Below, piece by piece: positions 43,731-52,709 of a DNA stretch of 64,000 bases (position 1 is its first letter; each line of letters starts with the position of its first letter). Where the stretch lies: the NCBI GenBank assembly GCA_031378345.1, contig JANNDY010000056.1, positions 4,350-68,349 on the forward strand, read 5' to 3'. The notes below the pieces were generated by a model that was not told the DNA's origin, ran no database searches, and saw only the letters and a list, made by a program, of their open reading frames with translations. The position numbers were made by a program, and so were the translations under genes. The stretch comes from Emticicia sp031378345. Lineage in GTDB: Bacteria; Bacteroidota; Bacteroidia; Cytophagales; Spirosomataceae.

Positions 43731-43773
43731 CCATGTCATGCTTTTTCTGCCGAAATGGAATTGCATGGCATGG
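43731..43773. repeat. Short inverted repeat after purA
   Basis: CCATGTCATGC (43731-43741) and GCATGGCATGG (43763-43773) pair with one mismatch around 21 bases. No T tract follows, so it may be a small dispersed repeat rather than a terminator. Confidence 0.5.
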
Positions 43774-43820
43774 ATTCATAGGGACTTACTATTTCTATCC
43801 ACAATTTAGTTATACATGAA

Positions 43821-44339
43821 ATGACTGCCAATTTAGCCAATTATATTTTCAACAAAGAAACACTCTACCGCAACTTTGCAATAGAAGCAAAAACGGTAGA
43901 GGTTGAAAAGATTGTTGATGAAAAACCAAAAGCTGTTCAAGAAAAAACAACACCTATATCTTCTGTTAAACTCCCAAATATTCTTCTAAAAAACAAAATT
44001 TTGATTCTCACAGAAACAATTTCTGATAGTGAAAAAGCCTTTCTTTCAAAGATTTTAAATGCAATTGGGACGAACTTAGAACAAGTAGATTTAATAGAAC
44101 TTTCGAAAGTGCAAAGTATTGATTATCAGGACTTTATCGCTCAAAATGTTACTCAAAAATTCATAAGTTTTGGCGTAGGTTTGGGGAAATTAGATTGGAA
44201 TATATTACTTAATTTATACCAAATAAAGAATGTTGATGGAGTTGATTTTTTGCTTTCAGACGAACTAAGAATTATTGAAGCAGATATTCAATTAAAGAAA
44301 ACGCTGTGGGGAGAATTAAAGAAAATGTTTGAAAATTAA
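43821..44339 (+). CDS. Hypothetical protein
   Basis: A 172-aa soluble protein, MTANLANYIFNKETLY. It has a Lys/Glu-rich linker (about 25-50, VEVEKIVDEKPKAVQEKT) followed by an alpha/beta domain (NKILILTETISDSEKAFLSKIL; KFISFGVGLGKLDWNILLNLYQI). The layout superficially recalls the small psi-type subunits of DNA polymerase III, but I cannot support that. It sits between purA and the MpaB gene. Confidence 0.65.
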   Translation: MTANLANYIFNKETLYRNFAIEAKTVEVEKIVDEKPKAVQEKTTPISSVKLPNILLKNKILILTETISDSEKAFLSKILNAIGTNLEQVDLIELSKVQSIDYQDFIAQNVTQKFISFGVGLGKLDWNILLNLYQIKNVDGVDFLLSDELRIIEADIQLKKTLWGELKKMFEN

Positions 44340-44408
44340 GAAATTCTCCCAAAACAAAAAAAACAATTTAGGCTACAAAACTGTTGAATAATTATCAAAT
44401 GATAATTT

Positions 44409-45377
44409 ATGATTACACAGTCTGATTTAAAAAAATACCGTGCTTTGGGTGATGAGGATGCCGATAAAATTATACAGCAATTAGTAGAGCAAGAAGGCAT
44501 AGGGTTTGTTCGGCAAATGATGCCTTATTTGTCTGATTATCAGGATGTTAGCTTTCAAAATCAACCAAATATTCTACAAGATTTTCTTTCAAAAAACGCT
44601 TTTTTTCCTACCTTTTTCGATAAAAAACAACTCATTCGAGCAACAGATTTTTACCGTGAAAATCAACAAAATATTGGTTTAGTTTTGGGACTTTATTCGT
44701 TGCCTTATTGCTATTTGGGTGCTGACGGAGCGAGGGTTCTTTTTATGTCTGAACGCATCAGAAATGACACTTATAAACGTTTGCTTGAAACTGGAAATTT
44801 TTTGAAAGCTGTGATGAGTTTTGACAATTGGTCGGAGCAAAAAATCTTTGCTATTTGCTTGAAAGTCAGGCTTTTACATGCTGCCATTCGATATTTTACA
44901 TTGCATAGTAATCGCTGGGATATCACTTGGGGATTTCCAATAAATCAGGAAGATATGTTGGGTACAAATATGGCGTTTTCGCTCGTAGTTTTGCGTGGAA
45001 TGGAAAAATTGGGCTACAAAATTGATGAATCTTACGAAAATGCTTACCTAAATACTTGGAATGTTATTGGTTTTTTATTGGGCGTAAAACCTGAAATTTT
45101 GCCAAATAATTATTCCGAAGCTGTAAAAATTGATAGATTAATTTCGCAAAGACAATTTAGACAATCATCTGAAAGTCAGGTACTTACTGCTTCTTTGATT
45201 GGCGTAATAAGAGGTTTTGCTCCAAACAAACTTACTGCAGATTTACTGCAAGAACAATCACGATTTTTGCTTGGAAAAAAATATGCAGAAATGCTTGGCA
45301 TAGAAGAAACAAATATACCAAACACTTTGTTGAAAGTATATAATAAGACCTCAGTTTTGATGTCGAAAATATTTTAA
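44409..45377 (+). CDS. MpaB/rubber-oxygenase family (DUF2236) protein
   Basis: A 322-aa member of the MpaB/latex-clearing (Lcp) superfamily, mostly helical heme-binding oxygenases. Recognisable parts are LYSLPYCYLGADGARVLFMS, LKVRLLHAAIRYF (the helix with Arg and His that lines the heme in relatives) and PINQEDMLGTNMAFSLVVLRGMEKLG, NTWNVIGFLLGV. Substrates of bacterial relatives are mostly unknown. It is first in a same-strand trio with a TetR-like gene and an ABC1 kinase. Confidence 0.85.
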   Translation: MITQSDLKKYRALGDEDADKIIQQLVEQEGIGFVRQMMPYLSDYQDVSFQNQPNILQDFLSKNAFFPTFFDKKQLIRATDFYRENQQNIGLVLGLYSLPYCYLGADGARVLFMSERIRNDTYKRLLETGNFLKAVMSFDNWSEQKIFAICLKVRLLHAAIRYFTLHSNRWDITWGFPINQEDMLGTNMAFSLVVLRGMEKLGYKIDESYENAYLNTWNVIGFLLGVKPEILPNNYSEAVKIDRLISQRQFRQSSESQVLTASLIGVIRGFAPNKLTADLLQEQSRFLLGKKYAEMLGIEETNIPNTLLKVYNKTSVLMSKIF

Positions 45378-45430
45378 ATACCTCACCCAACGGCAGCGGC
45401 CGACCGTCCTCCCCAAAAGGAAGGGCTCAT
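45376..45430. repeat. C-rich repeat, single arm
   Basis: ACCTCACCCAACGG then CCGTCCTCCCCAAAAGGAAGGG, a variant of the left arm at 21598, beginning at the last bases of the MpaB gene. It has an unusual CGGCAGCGGCCGACCG core. Confidence 0.5.
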
Positions 45431-45442
45431 GTTTAGAGTAAA

Positions 45443-46084
45443 ATGTCAAAAGAAAAAATAAGACAAGCCTATTCCGAATACTTGCTTGAAAATGGTAAGA
45501 TTCCAGAATCAATTTTTGTTTTTTGCAAGAAAATAAAAATTAAAGAAAAATCTTTTTATGAAGAATTCGCTTCGTTTTCACAAATAGAAAGTGAGATTTG
45601 GAAGGAGTTTTTTATGGAAGCAAGAGTTACGGCAGAAAGTGAAGAGGTTTATCAAAACTACTCAGTTCGAGAGAAAATGTTAGCTTTTTTATATACTTGG
45701 ATAGAGGTTTTGAAAAATAACCGAAGTTATATTTTGAAAACCTATGAAGGTTTTGAGAAGCCAATTTATATAAAATCGACTCCTCAAATGGCAGATTTTA
45801 AAAATTCATTTTTCGATTTTATGAATGAACTTTTGATGGAAGCCCGTGAAACCCGTGAAGTAGAACCAAGGGCAATTCCACAGCTAATGCAGCGGTATCC
45901 AGACCTTTTTTGGTTAGAAACCCTCTTTATTTTAGATTTTTGGATAAACGACACAAGTAAAGCTTTCGAGAAAACAGATACTTTGATTGAAAAAGGGGTA
46001 AATACCGCCTTTGATTTATTGGCTCGCTCACCCTTCGATGCCTTGTTTGATTTAGGAAAATTTATTTTTCAGAACCGTAAGTAA
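45443..46084 (+). CDS. TetR-like regulator
   Basis: A 213-aa protein. The N-terminus (about 1-55) fits a TetR helix-turn-helix in divergent form: IRQAYSEYLLENGKIP, IFVFCKKIKIKEKSFYEEFASF. The remainder is an all-helical ligand/dimer domain. It is 65 bases after the MpaB gene and 105 before the ABC1 kinase. It may control this trio, but no operator was found. Confidence 0.8.
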   Translation: MSKEKIRQAYSEYLLENGKIPESIFVFCKKIKIKEKSFYEEFASFSQIESEIWKEFFMEARVTAESEEVYQNYSVREKMLAFLYTWIEVLKNNRSYILKTYEGFEKPIYIKSTPQMADFKNSFFDFMNELLMEARETREVEPRAIPQLMQRYPDLFWLETLFILDFWINDTSKAFEKTDTLIEKGVNTAFDLLARSPFDALFDLGKFIFQNRK

Positions 46085-46087
46085 TTT

Positions 46088-46182
46088 GAGAATGAGTGAT
46101 TTGGTGCCGCAGTGGAACTGAATGTGTGATTTATTATAGTTGAAGATAATCACTAATTCACTCAATCACACATTCACTCAAT
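46088..46182. repeat. Word-palindrome (GAATGTGTGATT words)
   Basis: Left arm GAGAATGAGTGATTTGG and GAATGTGTGATT (46088-46132), right arm AATCACTAATTCACTC and AATCACACATTCACTC (46148-46181). It starts 3 bases after the TetR-like stop codon and ends 8 bases before the ATG of the ABC1 kinase. Confidence 0.75.
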
Positions 46183-46189
46183 AAAAAAT

Positions 46190-47524
46190 ATGAATTCACA
46201 AGAAAGTATCCCCACATCGAAAGTTGCACGAGCAACACAATTTGCTAAGGCTGGCGTAAAAGTTGGTGGCAATTATATCAAACATTATAGCAAAAAAATC
46301 TTTGATTCGTCATTGACAAAAGAGCAACTTCATCAAGAAAATGCTACCGATGTATATGAAACTTTGAGCAATTTGAAAGGTAGTGCTTTGAAAGTTGCTC
46401 AAATGATGAGCATGGACAAAAACTTGCTTCCACGTGCCTATACCGACAAATTTGCTATGGCACAATACTCTGCACCGCCCTTGTCTGGACCTTTAGTTAT
46501 CAAAACTTTCAAGAAATATTTCGATAAATCACCCTCCGAAATGTTTGATACTTTTGACTTGAAAGCCGAAAATGCAGCTTCAATTGGACAAGTGCATAAA
46601 GCAACTAAAGATGGTAAAAATTTGGCAGTAAAAATTCAATATCCAGGCATTGCCGACAGTATAAGTTCTGATTTGAAAATGGCTCGACCGCTGGCAGTTC
46701 AATTATTAAATTTGAATGATGCCGAAATTGATCGTTATTTTAGGGAGGTAGAAGACAAATTGCTCGAGGAATCGAATTACGATTTAGAGTTGCGGCGTTC
46801 AATCCAAATAACAAATGCTTGTAGCCATATTCCAGATTTGTTTTTCCCGAAATACTACCCAGAATACTCCTCTAAGCGTATTTTGACAATGGATTGGATA
46901 GAAGGACAGCATTTGAAAGAGTTTTTGGACACCAATCCTTCACAAGAAATTCGAAATAAAATCGGTCAAACGCTTTGGGATTTTTATGATTTTCAGATGC
47001 ATACGCTTCGTCAAGTGCATGCCGACCCGCATCCAGGAAATTTTTTGATGACAAACGATGGGCGTTTGGGCGTGATAGATTTTGGTTGTGTAAAAGTGAT
47101 TCCAGAAGATTATTACGACAATTATTTTGCTTTAATAAACCCCGATACGCTGCAAAATGAAGCTGAAATTCAAAGAATTTTCTGGACTTTGGAGTTTATT
47201 GTAGAAGAAGATTCACCTAAAAATCGTGTCTTTTTCTCAGATTTATTCAAGAAAATGATTGAATTATTGGGTCGTCCGTTCAATGCCAATACTTTTGATT
47301 TTGGACAAAGTGGTTATGTTGAAGAAATTTATAGTTTCTTTGAATATGTTGCCAAAATGCCCGAGCTTCGAGATTCAAAAGCGGCACGTGGTTCGCAGCA
47401 TGGTTTGTATGTAAATCGAACCTACTTTGGACTTTATACAATTTTAAATGATTTGAAAGCCGAAATAAAAACTACTAAACCAGATTGGTTGACACCGAGG
47501 CATTTGAAGGAAGAGTTGGTTTGA
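46190..47524 (+). CDS. ABC1/UbiB (AarF) atypical kinase family protein
   Basis: A 444-aa member of the UbiB/ADCK family, atypical kinases with ATPase activity linked to lipid or quinone metabolism. The KxGQ helix reads K68-V-A-Q71, so the glycine is Ala. The A-rich loop AENAASIGQVH (126-136), catalytic VKIQYP (K148), LLEESNYDLE, HADPHPGNF and IDFGCVKV are intact. In Bacteroidota, which make menaquinone, the role is unclear. Grouping with MpaB and TetR suggests a lipid/isoprenoid-related module. Confidence 0.92.
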   Translation: MNSQESIPTSKVARATQFAKAGVKVGGNYIKHYSKKIFDSSLTKEQLHQENATDVYETLSNLKGSALKVAQMMSMDKNLLPRAYTDKFAMAQYSAPPLSGPLVIKTFKKYFDKSPSEMFDTFDLKAENAASIGQVHKATKDGKNLAVKIQYPGIADSISSDLKMARPLAVQLLNLNDAEIDRYFREVEDKLLEESNYDLELRRSIQITNACSHIPDLFFPKYYPEYSSKRILTMDWIEGQHLKEFLDTNPSQEIRNKIGQTLWDFYDFQMHTLRQVHADPHPGNFLMTNDGRLGVIDFGCVKVIPEDYYDNYFALINPDTLQNEAEIQRIFWTLEFIVEEDSPKNRVFFSDLFKKMIELLGRPFNANTFDFGQSGYVEEIYSFFEYVAKMPELRDSKAARGSQHGLYVNRTYFGLYTILNDLKAEIKTTKPDWLTPRHLKEELV

Positions 47525-47557
47525 TTTGTAATGATTTGATATTTATTTTATTCGCCA

Positions 47558-47608
47558 GTAGAGACGTTGCACTGCAATTCCATTGTGGCAACGTCTCTAC
47601 TTTTTTTA
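47558..47608. repeat. GTAGAGACGTTGC dispersed inverted repeat, terminator-like
   Basis: GTAGAGACGTTGC pairs with GCAACGTCTCTAC across 17 bases and is followed by T8. Hairpins built on GTAGAGACG are a familiar dispersed intergenic element in Bacteroidota and cyanobacteria. Here it can end transcription of the ABC1 kinase gene. Confidence 0.8.
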
Positions 47609-47752
47609 CACCAAATCATTGTATAATTCCACAATTTGGATTTATTTTGTTTAAACTTTTAACCTATAAATCACGTAGAATAATTTTTCAAATTGTTTCT
47701 CAAAAGCAATTTGAAATCGTGTTGCCGATTCGATTGCCCTACGAATAAACCT

Positions 47753-49822
47753 ATGAAAATTATCCTAAACCTCCTTTTTTCTTGCTTTTCATTTGCTCTT
47801 ACAGCACAGAAAACCACTTCAATTTCATCACCAAACAAAGCAATTTCTTTGAAAATCGTTTCTTCTTTAAATGGAAACGTTTCCTATCAAATTTCCTATA
47901 AAAACAAAGCAATTATTGAGCCATCAACGCTTGGTTTTTCTTTGAATAAACCAAAAATATTGTTGAATAAATTTGAAATTATTTCAGTTGATTCTTCGAC
48001 TTTTGATGAAACTTGGAAACCTGTTTGGGGCGAAGTTTCGAGCATTAAAAATAATTATAAAGAGCTAAAAATCAAGCTAAAAGACAAAGTAAAAGCTGAA
48101 AATTTAGTGAATATTATCTTTCGAGTTTTTGATGATGGCGTAGGTTTTCGATATGATTTTCCAAAAGAATCAAGTATAAAGCATTTCATTGTGGGCGATG
48201 AATTGACACAATTTAATTTGGCAGGAAATCATAAAACGTTTTGGATTCCTGGCGATTATGACACTAATGAATATTTGTACAATACAACCAAATTGAGCGA
48301 AATTGATGCTATACGAGCATCTGACAAGGAAACTGATATTGCTTTGAAAGCTGTTATTGGTGCAAATACTGTTCAAACGCCTTTGATGATGCACACAGCG
48401 GACGGCATTTATATCAATATTCATGAAGCGGCTTTGGTCAATTATCCAGCCATGAATTTAACTTTAGATAAAAAAACTTTCACTTTTACCTCGCATTTAG
48501 TGCCTGATGCCGTGGGTAATAAAGCGTATTTGCAAGCACCATTTCAAACCCCATGGCGAACAATAATTGTGAGCGATAAAGCGACTGAAATTTTGTCTTC
48601 AAAAATGATTTTGAACTTAAATGAGCCTTCAAAAATAAAAGATATTTCTTGGATAAAACCGCAAAAATTTATTGGAATGTGGTGGGAGATGCACGTCGGA
48701 AAGTCAAATTGGTATAAAGAAGGAAATAAGCATGGAGCAAACACTGAAAACGTAAAAATCTATATAGATTTTGCTGCAAAACATGGTTTTGATGGCGTTT
48801 TGGTAGAGGGTTGGAATGAAGGCTGGGAAGATTGGTTTGGCAATTGGAAAGAAAATGTATTCGATTTCGTAACACCGTACAGCGATTATAACATTGATGA
48901 ATTGACAGCTTATGCCAAGCAGAAAGGTGTCCGAATTATCATGCACCACGAAACTTCTGGTTCAGCTACAAATTATGAACGACATTTTGAAAAAGCCTAT
49001 CAGTTTATGCAGGAACACAATATTAATACTGTTAAAACTGGTTATGTAGGTCGAATTATTCCACGAGGAGAGCATCATGATAGCCAATGGATGGTGAATC
49101 ATTACCAGCGAGTTGCCGAAAAAGCTGCCGAATATCACATCATGGTTGAGGCACATGAGCCAGTTCACCCAACTGGTTTGCACAGAACTTTTCCGAATTG
49201 GCTTGCCAATGAAGCTGCTCGTGGAAATGAGTTTAATAATGCTCCAAATTTGGGACTTGTGCCAGAACACGAAACGATTTTGCCCTTCACAAGATTAATG
49301 GGCGGCCCAATGGATTATACGCCTGGTTTTTTTCATTTTCAACTCAATCAATATGATGCTTCTCGCAAAACGAGGGTAAAAACTACACTTGCCAAACAGT
49401 TGGCTTTGTATGTAACAATGTATAGTCCGTTGCAAATGGCAGGAGATTTTCCAGAGAATATTGATAAACATTTAGATGCTTTTCAGTTCATAAAAGATGT
49501 GCCAGTTGATTGGGACGATACCAAGATTTTAGAGGCAGAACCAGGCGATTTTATTACGATTGCAAGAAAAGAAAAAGGTAAACAAAATTGGTTTTTAGGA
49601 GCAATAACTGACGAAAATACAAGGAAAAGTACAATAAAACTGGGTTTTTTAGAAGGAAATGCAAAATACGAAGCAACGATTTATCAAGATACTGAGAAAT
49701 CAGATTGGCAAACAAATCCAGAAGCATATAAGATAGAAAAGAGGATTTTAACTAATAAAGATGTGCTTGAATTGAAGTTGGCAAAGGGTGGGGGATGTGC
49801 AGTTAGTTTTGTGAAGTTGTAG
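47753..49822 (+). CDS. Glycoside hydrolase family 97 (SusB-like alpha-glucosidase)
   Basis: About 689 aa, with a signal peptide (MKIILNLLFSCFSFALTAQ). I start at 47753 because the upstream 20 codons do not look like part of a signal sequence. The N-terminal beta-sandwich has DDGVGFRYDFP; the TIM-barrel has FDGVLVEGWNEGWEDWFG, RIIMHHETSGSATNYE, MVEAHEPVHPTGLHRTFPNW and MGGPMDYTPG. A Glu in HHETSG rather than an Asp in that strand suggests the inverting, SusB-type subgroup with calcium. No SusC/SusD genes are adjacent. Confidence 0.93.
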   Translation: MKIILNLLFSCFSFALTAQKTTSISSPNKAISLKIVSSLNGNVSYQISYKNKAIIEPSTLGFSLNKPKILLNKFEIISVDSSTFDETWKPVWGEVSSIKNNYKELKIKLKDKVKAENLVNIIFRVFDDGVGFRYDFPKESSIKHFIVGDELTQFNLAGNHKTFWIPGDYDTNEYLYNTTKLSEIDAIRASDKETDIALKAVIGANTVQTPLMMHTADGIYINIHEAALVNYPAMNLTLDKKTFTFTSHLVPDAVGNKAYLQAPFQTPWRTIIVSDKATEILSSKMILNLNEPSKIKDISWIKPQKFIGMWWEMHVGKSNWYKEGNKHGANTENVKIYIDFAAKHGFDGVLVEGWNEGWEDWFGNWKENVFDFVTPYSDYNIDELTAYAKQKGVRIIMHHETSGSATNYERHFEKAYQFMQEHNINTVKTGYVGRIIPRGEHHDSQWMVNHYQRVAEKAAEYHIMVEAHEPVHPTGLHRTFPNWLANEAARGNEFNNAPNLGLVPEHETILPFTRLMGGPMDYTPGFFHFQLNQYDASRKTRVKTTLAKQLALYVTMYSPLQMAGDFPENIDKHLDAFQFIKDVPVDWDDTKILEAEPGDFITIARKEKGKQNWFLGAITDENTRKSTIKLGFLEGNAKYEATIYQDTEKSDWQTNPEAYKIEKRILTNKDVLELKLAKGGGCAVSFVKL

Positions 49823-49826
49823 AATA

Positions 49827-50421
49827 TTAGACAAGTTCAGTCTTCTGTTTTAAAGTAATTTTAGCAATATGAAGTGCCTTAGTTTTTTTTGCTTCATAGA
49901 TTGCGTTATTTTTTTTCTCATCAAAAATAATATTTTTGATGTAATTTTTATTTTCACTTTTAATACTTGTCATTTCTTTAGTGTTTTTGAAATTATAAAA
50001 ACCTGTAAAATTCTTATTTGGTTCAAAAGCCTCTATTTGGTCATTTATGAATCCTTGAATTTGAAATTGATGCTTTAATTGAGGATAAAATTTTGAAAAA
50101 ATAATTCTATAAAGTCTATTACGGCTTGAAGAACTACCTGTAAAAATAACAGTTTTTGTAGAATTATGTTCCAAAAAATCAAATAAAAATCTTAATAACA
50201 GTACCCAAAACGAGTTCCATATCTTGATTATTGCTAACATCATTAAAATCAACTTTGCCATTTGATAGTAAATCACCAAATGAAAAATGAATAAAATCAG
50301 GCATTCCCTCAAATTGCTCAAAATCAACTACTTTGGTAATTCTTTTATTTGCACTGGTACTTGTAAAAGTATAGCGTTCTTGATTTCCAGATGATTGAAA
50401 ACTATATATTGGTTTCTCCAT
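49827..50421 (-). pseudogene. DUF6934-type gene with a frameshift
   Basis: Two overlapping minus-strand frames together make one protein. 50421-50179 gives MEKPIYSFQSSGNQERYTFT up to VLGTVIKIF, and the other frame continues LFDFLEHNSTKTVIFTGSSS and RNRLYRIIFSKFYP to the stop at 49827. Deleting one T from the T5 run (plus-strand A5 at 50185-50189) fuses them into ...VIKILFDFLEH..., which matches the continuous DUF6934 family pattern (FTGSxxxRxRLY). Either the gene is broken or the run was misread; slippage is a third possibility. DUF6934 function is unknown. Confidence 0.75.
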
Positions 50422-50460
50422 CTTGCAAAAATATGAATTTTTATTAAACTTTTTTTCAAC

Positions 50461-50468
50461 TAATTTTG
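50461..50468 (+). promoter_or_regulatory. -7 promoter element of the nucleotidase gene
   Basis: TAATTTTG fits TAnnTTTG, 42 bases before the ATG at 50511. This supports the ATG at 50511 rather than one at 50466, which overlaps the element. Confidence 0.5.
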
Positions 50469-50510
50469 CAAACTTTCTTATTGTTGAAAATTAACCAAAA
50501 TCATCAAACC

Positions 50511-52043
50511 ATGAAAAAACTAATCATTTTTCTCGCAATTACAGCGATTTTTACCGCTTGTCGTATTTCAAAACCTACAAAAAAGGCTTCAAATGAAATA
50601 AATATTACTTTCCTTCACCTCAACGATGTTTATGAAATTTCGGCTTTAGACAACGGAAAAATTGGCGGAATGGCTCGTGTAGCTACCGTCAGGCAAGAGT
50701 TATTGAAAGAAAATCCTAATACAGTTACTGTTTTGGCAGGAGATTTTTTGAGCCCCTCAGTAATCGGAACACTTCGCTATGAAGGCAAAGGAATCAAAGG
50801 TCGGCAAATGGTAGATGTGATGAATGCAGTTGGAATTGACTGGGTTTGCTTCGGAAATCATGAGTTTGATTTGGACGAAAAAGATTTGCAAGAACGAATA
50901 AACGAATCAAAATTTAATTGGCTAAATACCAATGCTTTGGAGAAAATAAATGGCGAATTAGTGCCTTTTGGGAAAGTTGTAAACGGAACTAAAACTTGGT
51001 TTGTAAATACTAAGATTTTAACCTTTAAAAATGCCCAAAATGACTCTGTAAAAGTCGGAATGTTTGGTATAGTTTTACCTTCAAATCCGAAAGATTATGT
51101 GTGGTATGACGATTTTTTTGAAGCTGCAAAAAAAGCATATTATGAACTAAAACCTCAATGTGATTTTGTTGTAGGATTGACTCATTTAAACAAAGTAGAT
51201 GATGCAAAATTGGCAGAAATGTTACCTGATTTGAAACTCATCATGGGTGGGCATGACCATGATAATATGATTCAAAAAATAGGCAATATTACCATTGCGA
51301 AAGCCGATGCAAATGCCAAGTCTGCATATATTCATAAAATTGTATTTAACAATGATACCAAAGAAGTAAAGGTTAGTTCAGAGTTAAAGAAAATTGATTC
51401 GCAAATTACTGATAATCAGGAAGTTGCAGCCGTTGTAAAGAAATGGGAAGGCATAGAAGATGGGGCTTTTAAGGCTTTGGGATTGAATAAAAATGAGGTT
51501 CTAGCCGACCTAAAAGAGCCTCTTGATGGGCATGAAAGTACAGTCAGAAATGTGCAGGGAAATATGGGAGCAATGATTGCAAATTCTATGATTTCGGCTT
51601 CAACAAATGGCATTGATTGTGCCGTTTTTAATGGTGGTTCGATTCGTATTGACGACATAGTTTCAGGCGAAATTACTCAGTTGGATGTTCTAAGAATTTT
51701 GCCTTTTGGAGGTAAAGTTATTGAGGTAAAAATGCGTGGTCGTTTGCTCGAAAAAATCTTGGAAACTGGCTTGACAAACAAGGGCAGTGGCGGCTATTTG
51801 CAATGGCAAAAAATTGACTATGTTGAAGTAAAAAAAGAATGGAAAATCAATGGGAAATTGCTTGATATTAACCAAGATTACACTGTTGCAATGAATGATT
51901 TTTTATTGACAGGAAAAGAAAGAAATTTTGGCTTTTTGACAAAACAAAATCCTGATATTCAGTCAGTTACAGATACTTTTCCAGAAGCTGATGTCAGAAA
52001 TGATATTAGAAAAGCTGTGATTGCGTATTTAAAGAAAAAATAA
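50511..52043 (+). CDS. 5'-nucleotidase/2',3'-cyclic phosphodiesterase-type lipoprotein
   Basis: About 510 aa with a lipoprotein signal (MKKLIIFLAITAIFTACRIS, Cys17). Calcineurin-type metallophosphatase domain: FLHLNDVYEIS, LAGDFLSPS, CFGNHEFDLDEKD, VGLTHLNKVDD and IMGGHDHD hold the two-metal ligands. The C-terminal nucleotidase substrate domain has AVFNGGSIRIDD and LRILPFGGKVIEVKMRG. It likely salvages extracellular nucleotides or related sugars in the periplasm or at the outer membrane. Confidence 0.93.
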   Translation: MKKLIIFLAITAIFTACRISKPTKKASNEINITFLHLNDVYEISALDNGKIGGMARVATVRQELLKENPNTVTVLAGDFLSPSVIGTLRYEGKGIKGRQMVDVMNAVGIDWVCFGNHEFDLDEKDLQERINESKFNWLNTNALEKINGELVPFGKVVNGTKTWFVNTKILTFKNAQNDSVKVGMFGIVLPSNPKDYVWYDDFFEAAKKAYYELKPQCDFVVGLTHLNKVDDAKLAEMLPDLKLIMGGHDHDNMIQKIGNITIAKADANAKSAYIHKIVFNNDTKEVKVSSELKKIDSQITDNQEVAAVVKKWEGIEDGAFKALGLNKNEVLADLKEPLDGHESTVRNVQGNMGAMIANSMISASTNGIDCAVFNGGSIRIDDIVSGEITQLDVLRILPFGGKVIEVKMRGRLLEKILETGLTNKGSGGYLQWQKIDYVEVKKEWKINGKLLDINQDYTVAMNDFLLTGKERNFGFLTKQNPDIQSVTDTFPEADVRNDIRKAVIAYLKKK

Positions 52044-52117
52044 TTTTAATTTATCACAACCTTTTTATAATATTTGGAGTCATGGTAAAAGAATGTAAAC
52101 TTTTACCTAAATTTTAT

Positions 52118-52636
52118 ATGAGAAAACTACTGTTTTTTGCTGGAATTTTTCTTCTAAATTCTTGTCAAACTGACGATACCGCCAAAGATGAGAAGGTGAT
52201 GGGCTACAAACCTATTTATGTTTCATATTCCGAAATCGAAAAAGTTTCAATAGAAGCTGCTCGAAAACTGAAAAATCCTGCCAAAATCTATGTCAGAGGT
52301 GAGTATTTGTTTGTCAATGAAGTCAATGAAGGCGTTCATGTGATTTATAATGCCGATCCAAAATTTCCGAAACCGATTGCGTTTATAAAAATCCCTGGAA
52401 ATAATGACATTGAGCTAAAAGACAATGTAATGTATGCCGACAACGGACTCGATTTGATAGCGATTGATATCGCTTCGCCACAGTCTGTCAAAATTTTGAA
52501 ACGTATCAAAGATGCTTTTCCTTATCCAAATTATCCTCCTTTTCAAAACGTAAAATTTGAGTGTGCTGATACCTCAAAAGGCTATGTTGTGAAGTGGGAA
52601 TTTGTGGAATTGACTAATCCAAAGTGCAATCGTTAA
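52118..52636 (+). CDS. Lipoprotein with a partial LVIVD-like propeller segment
   Basis: About 172 aa from MRKLLFFAGIFLLNSCQTDD, a lipoprotein signal with Cys at about 16; an earlier ATG at 52082 would spoil it. The body (IYVRGEYLFVNEVNEGVHVIYNADP, NDIELKDNVMYADNGLDLIAIDI, QSVKILKRI) matches the start of the next gene's repeats, so the two are related. It has only two blades, too few for a closed propeller. It probably shares a transcript with the next two genes. Confidence 0.75.
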   Translation: MRKLLFFAGIFLLNSCQTDDTAKDEKVMGYKPIYVSYSEIEKVSIEAARKLKNPAKIYVRGEYLFVNEVNEGVHVIYNADPKFPKPIAFIKIPGNNDIELKDNVMYADNGLDLIAIDIASPQSVKILKRIKDAFPYPNYPPFQNVKFECADTSKGYVVKWEFVELTNPKCNR

Positions 52637-52675
52637 CTTCGACAGCATCGGCTGTCCGATTCGCTCAGTTAGCGA
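52636..52675. repeat. Short hairpin between the LVIVD genes
   Basis: GACAGC (52641-52646) and GCTGTC (52651-52656) pair around ATCG, followed by CGATTCGCTCAGTTAGCGATATGCTCAG. It starts at the stop codon of the first gene. No T tract follows, so read-through is likely. Confidence 0.4.
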
Positions 52676-52709
52676 TATGCTCAGCTACCAAAATATTAAA
52701 TCAAATATC

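Noticed and set aside
49827..50327. A separate 166-aa minus-strand protein
   Set aside because: Its N-terminal residues are the wrong frame of the DUF6934-type gene; only the portion after the T5 run is family-like. It was merged into the frameshifted gene.
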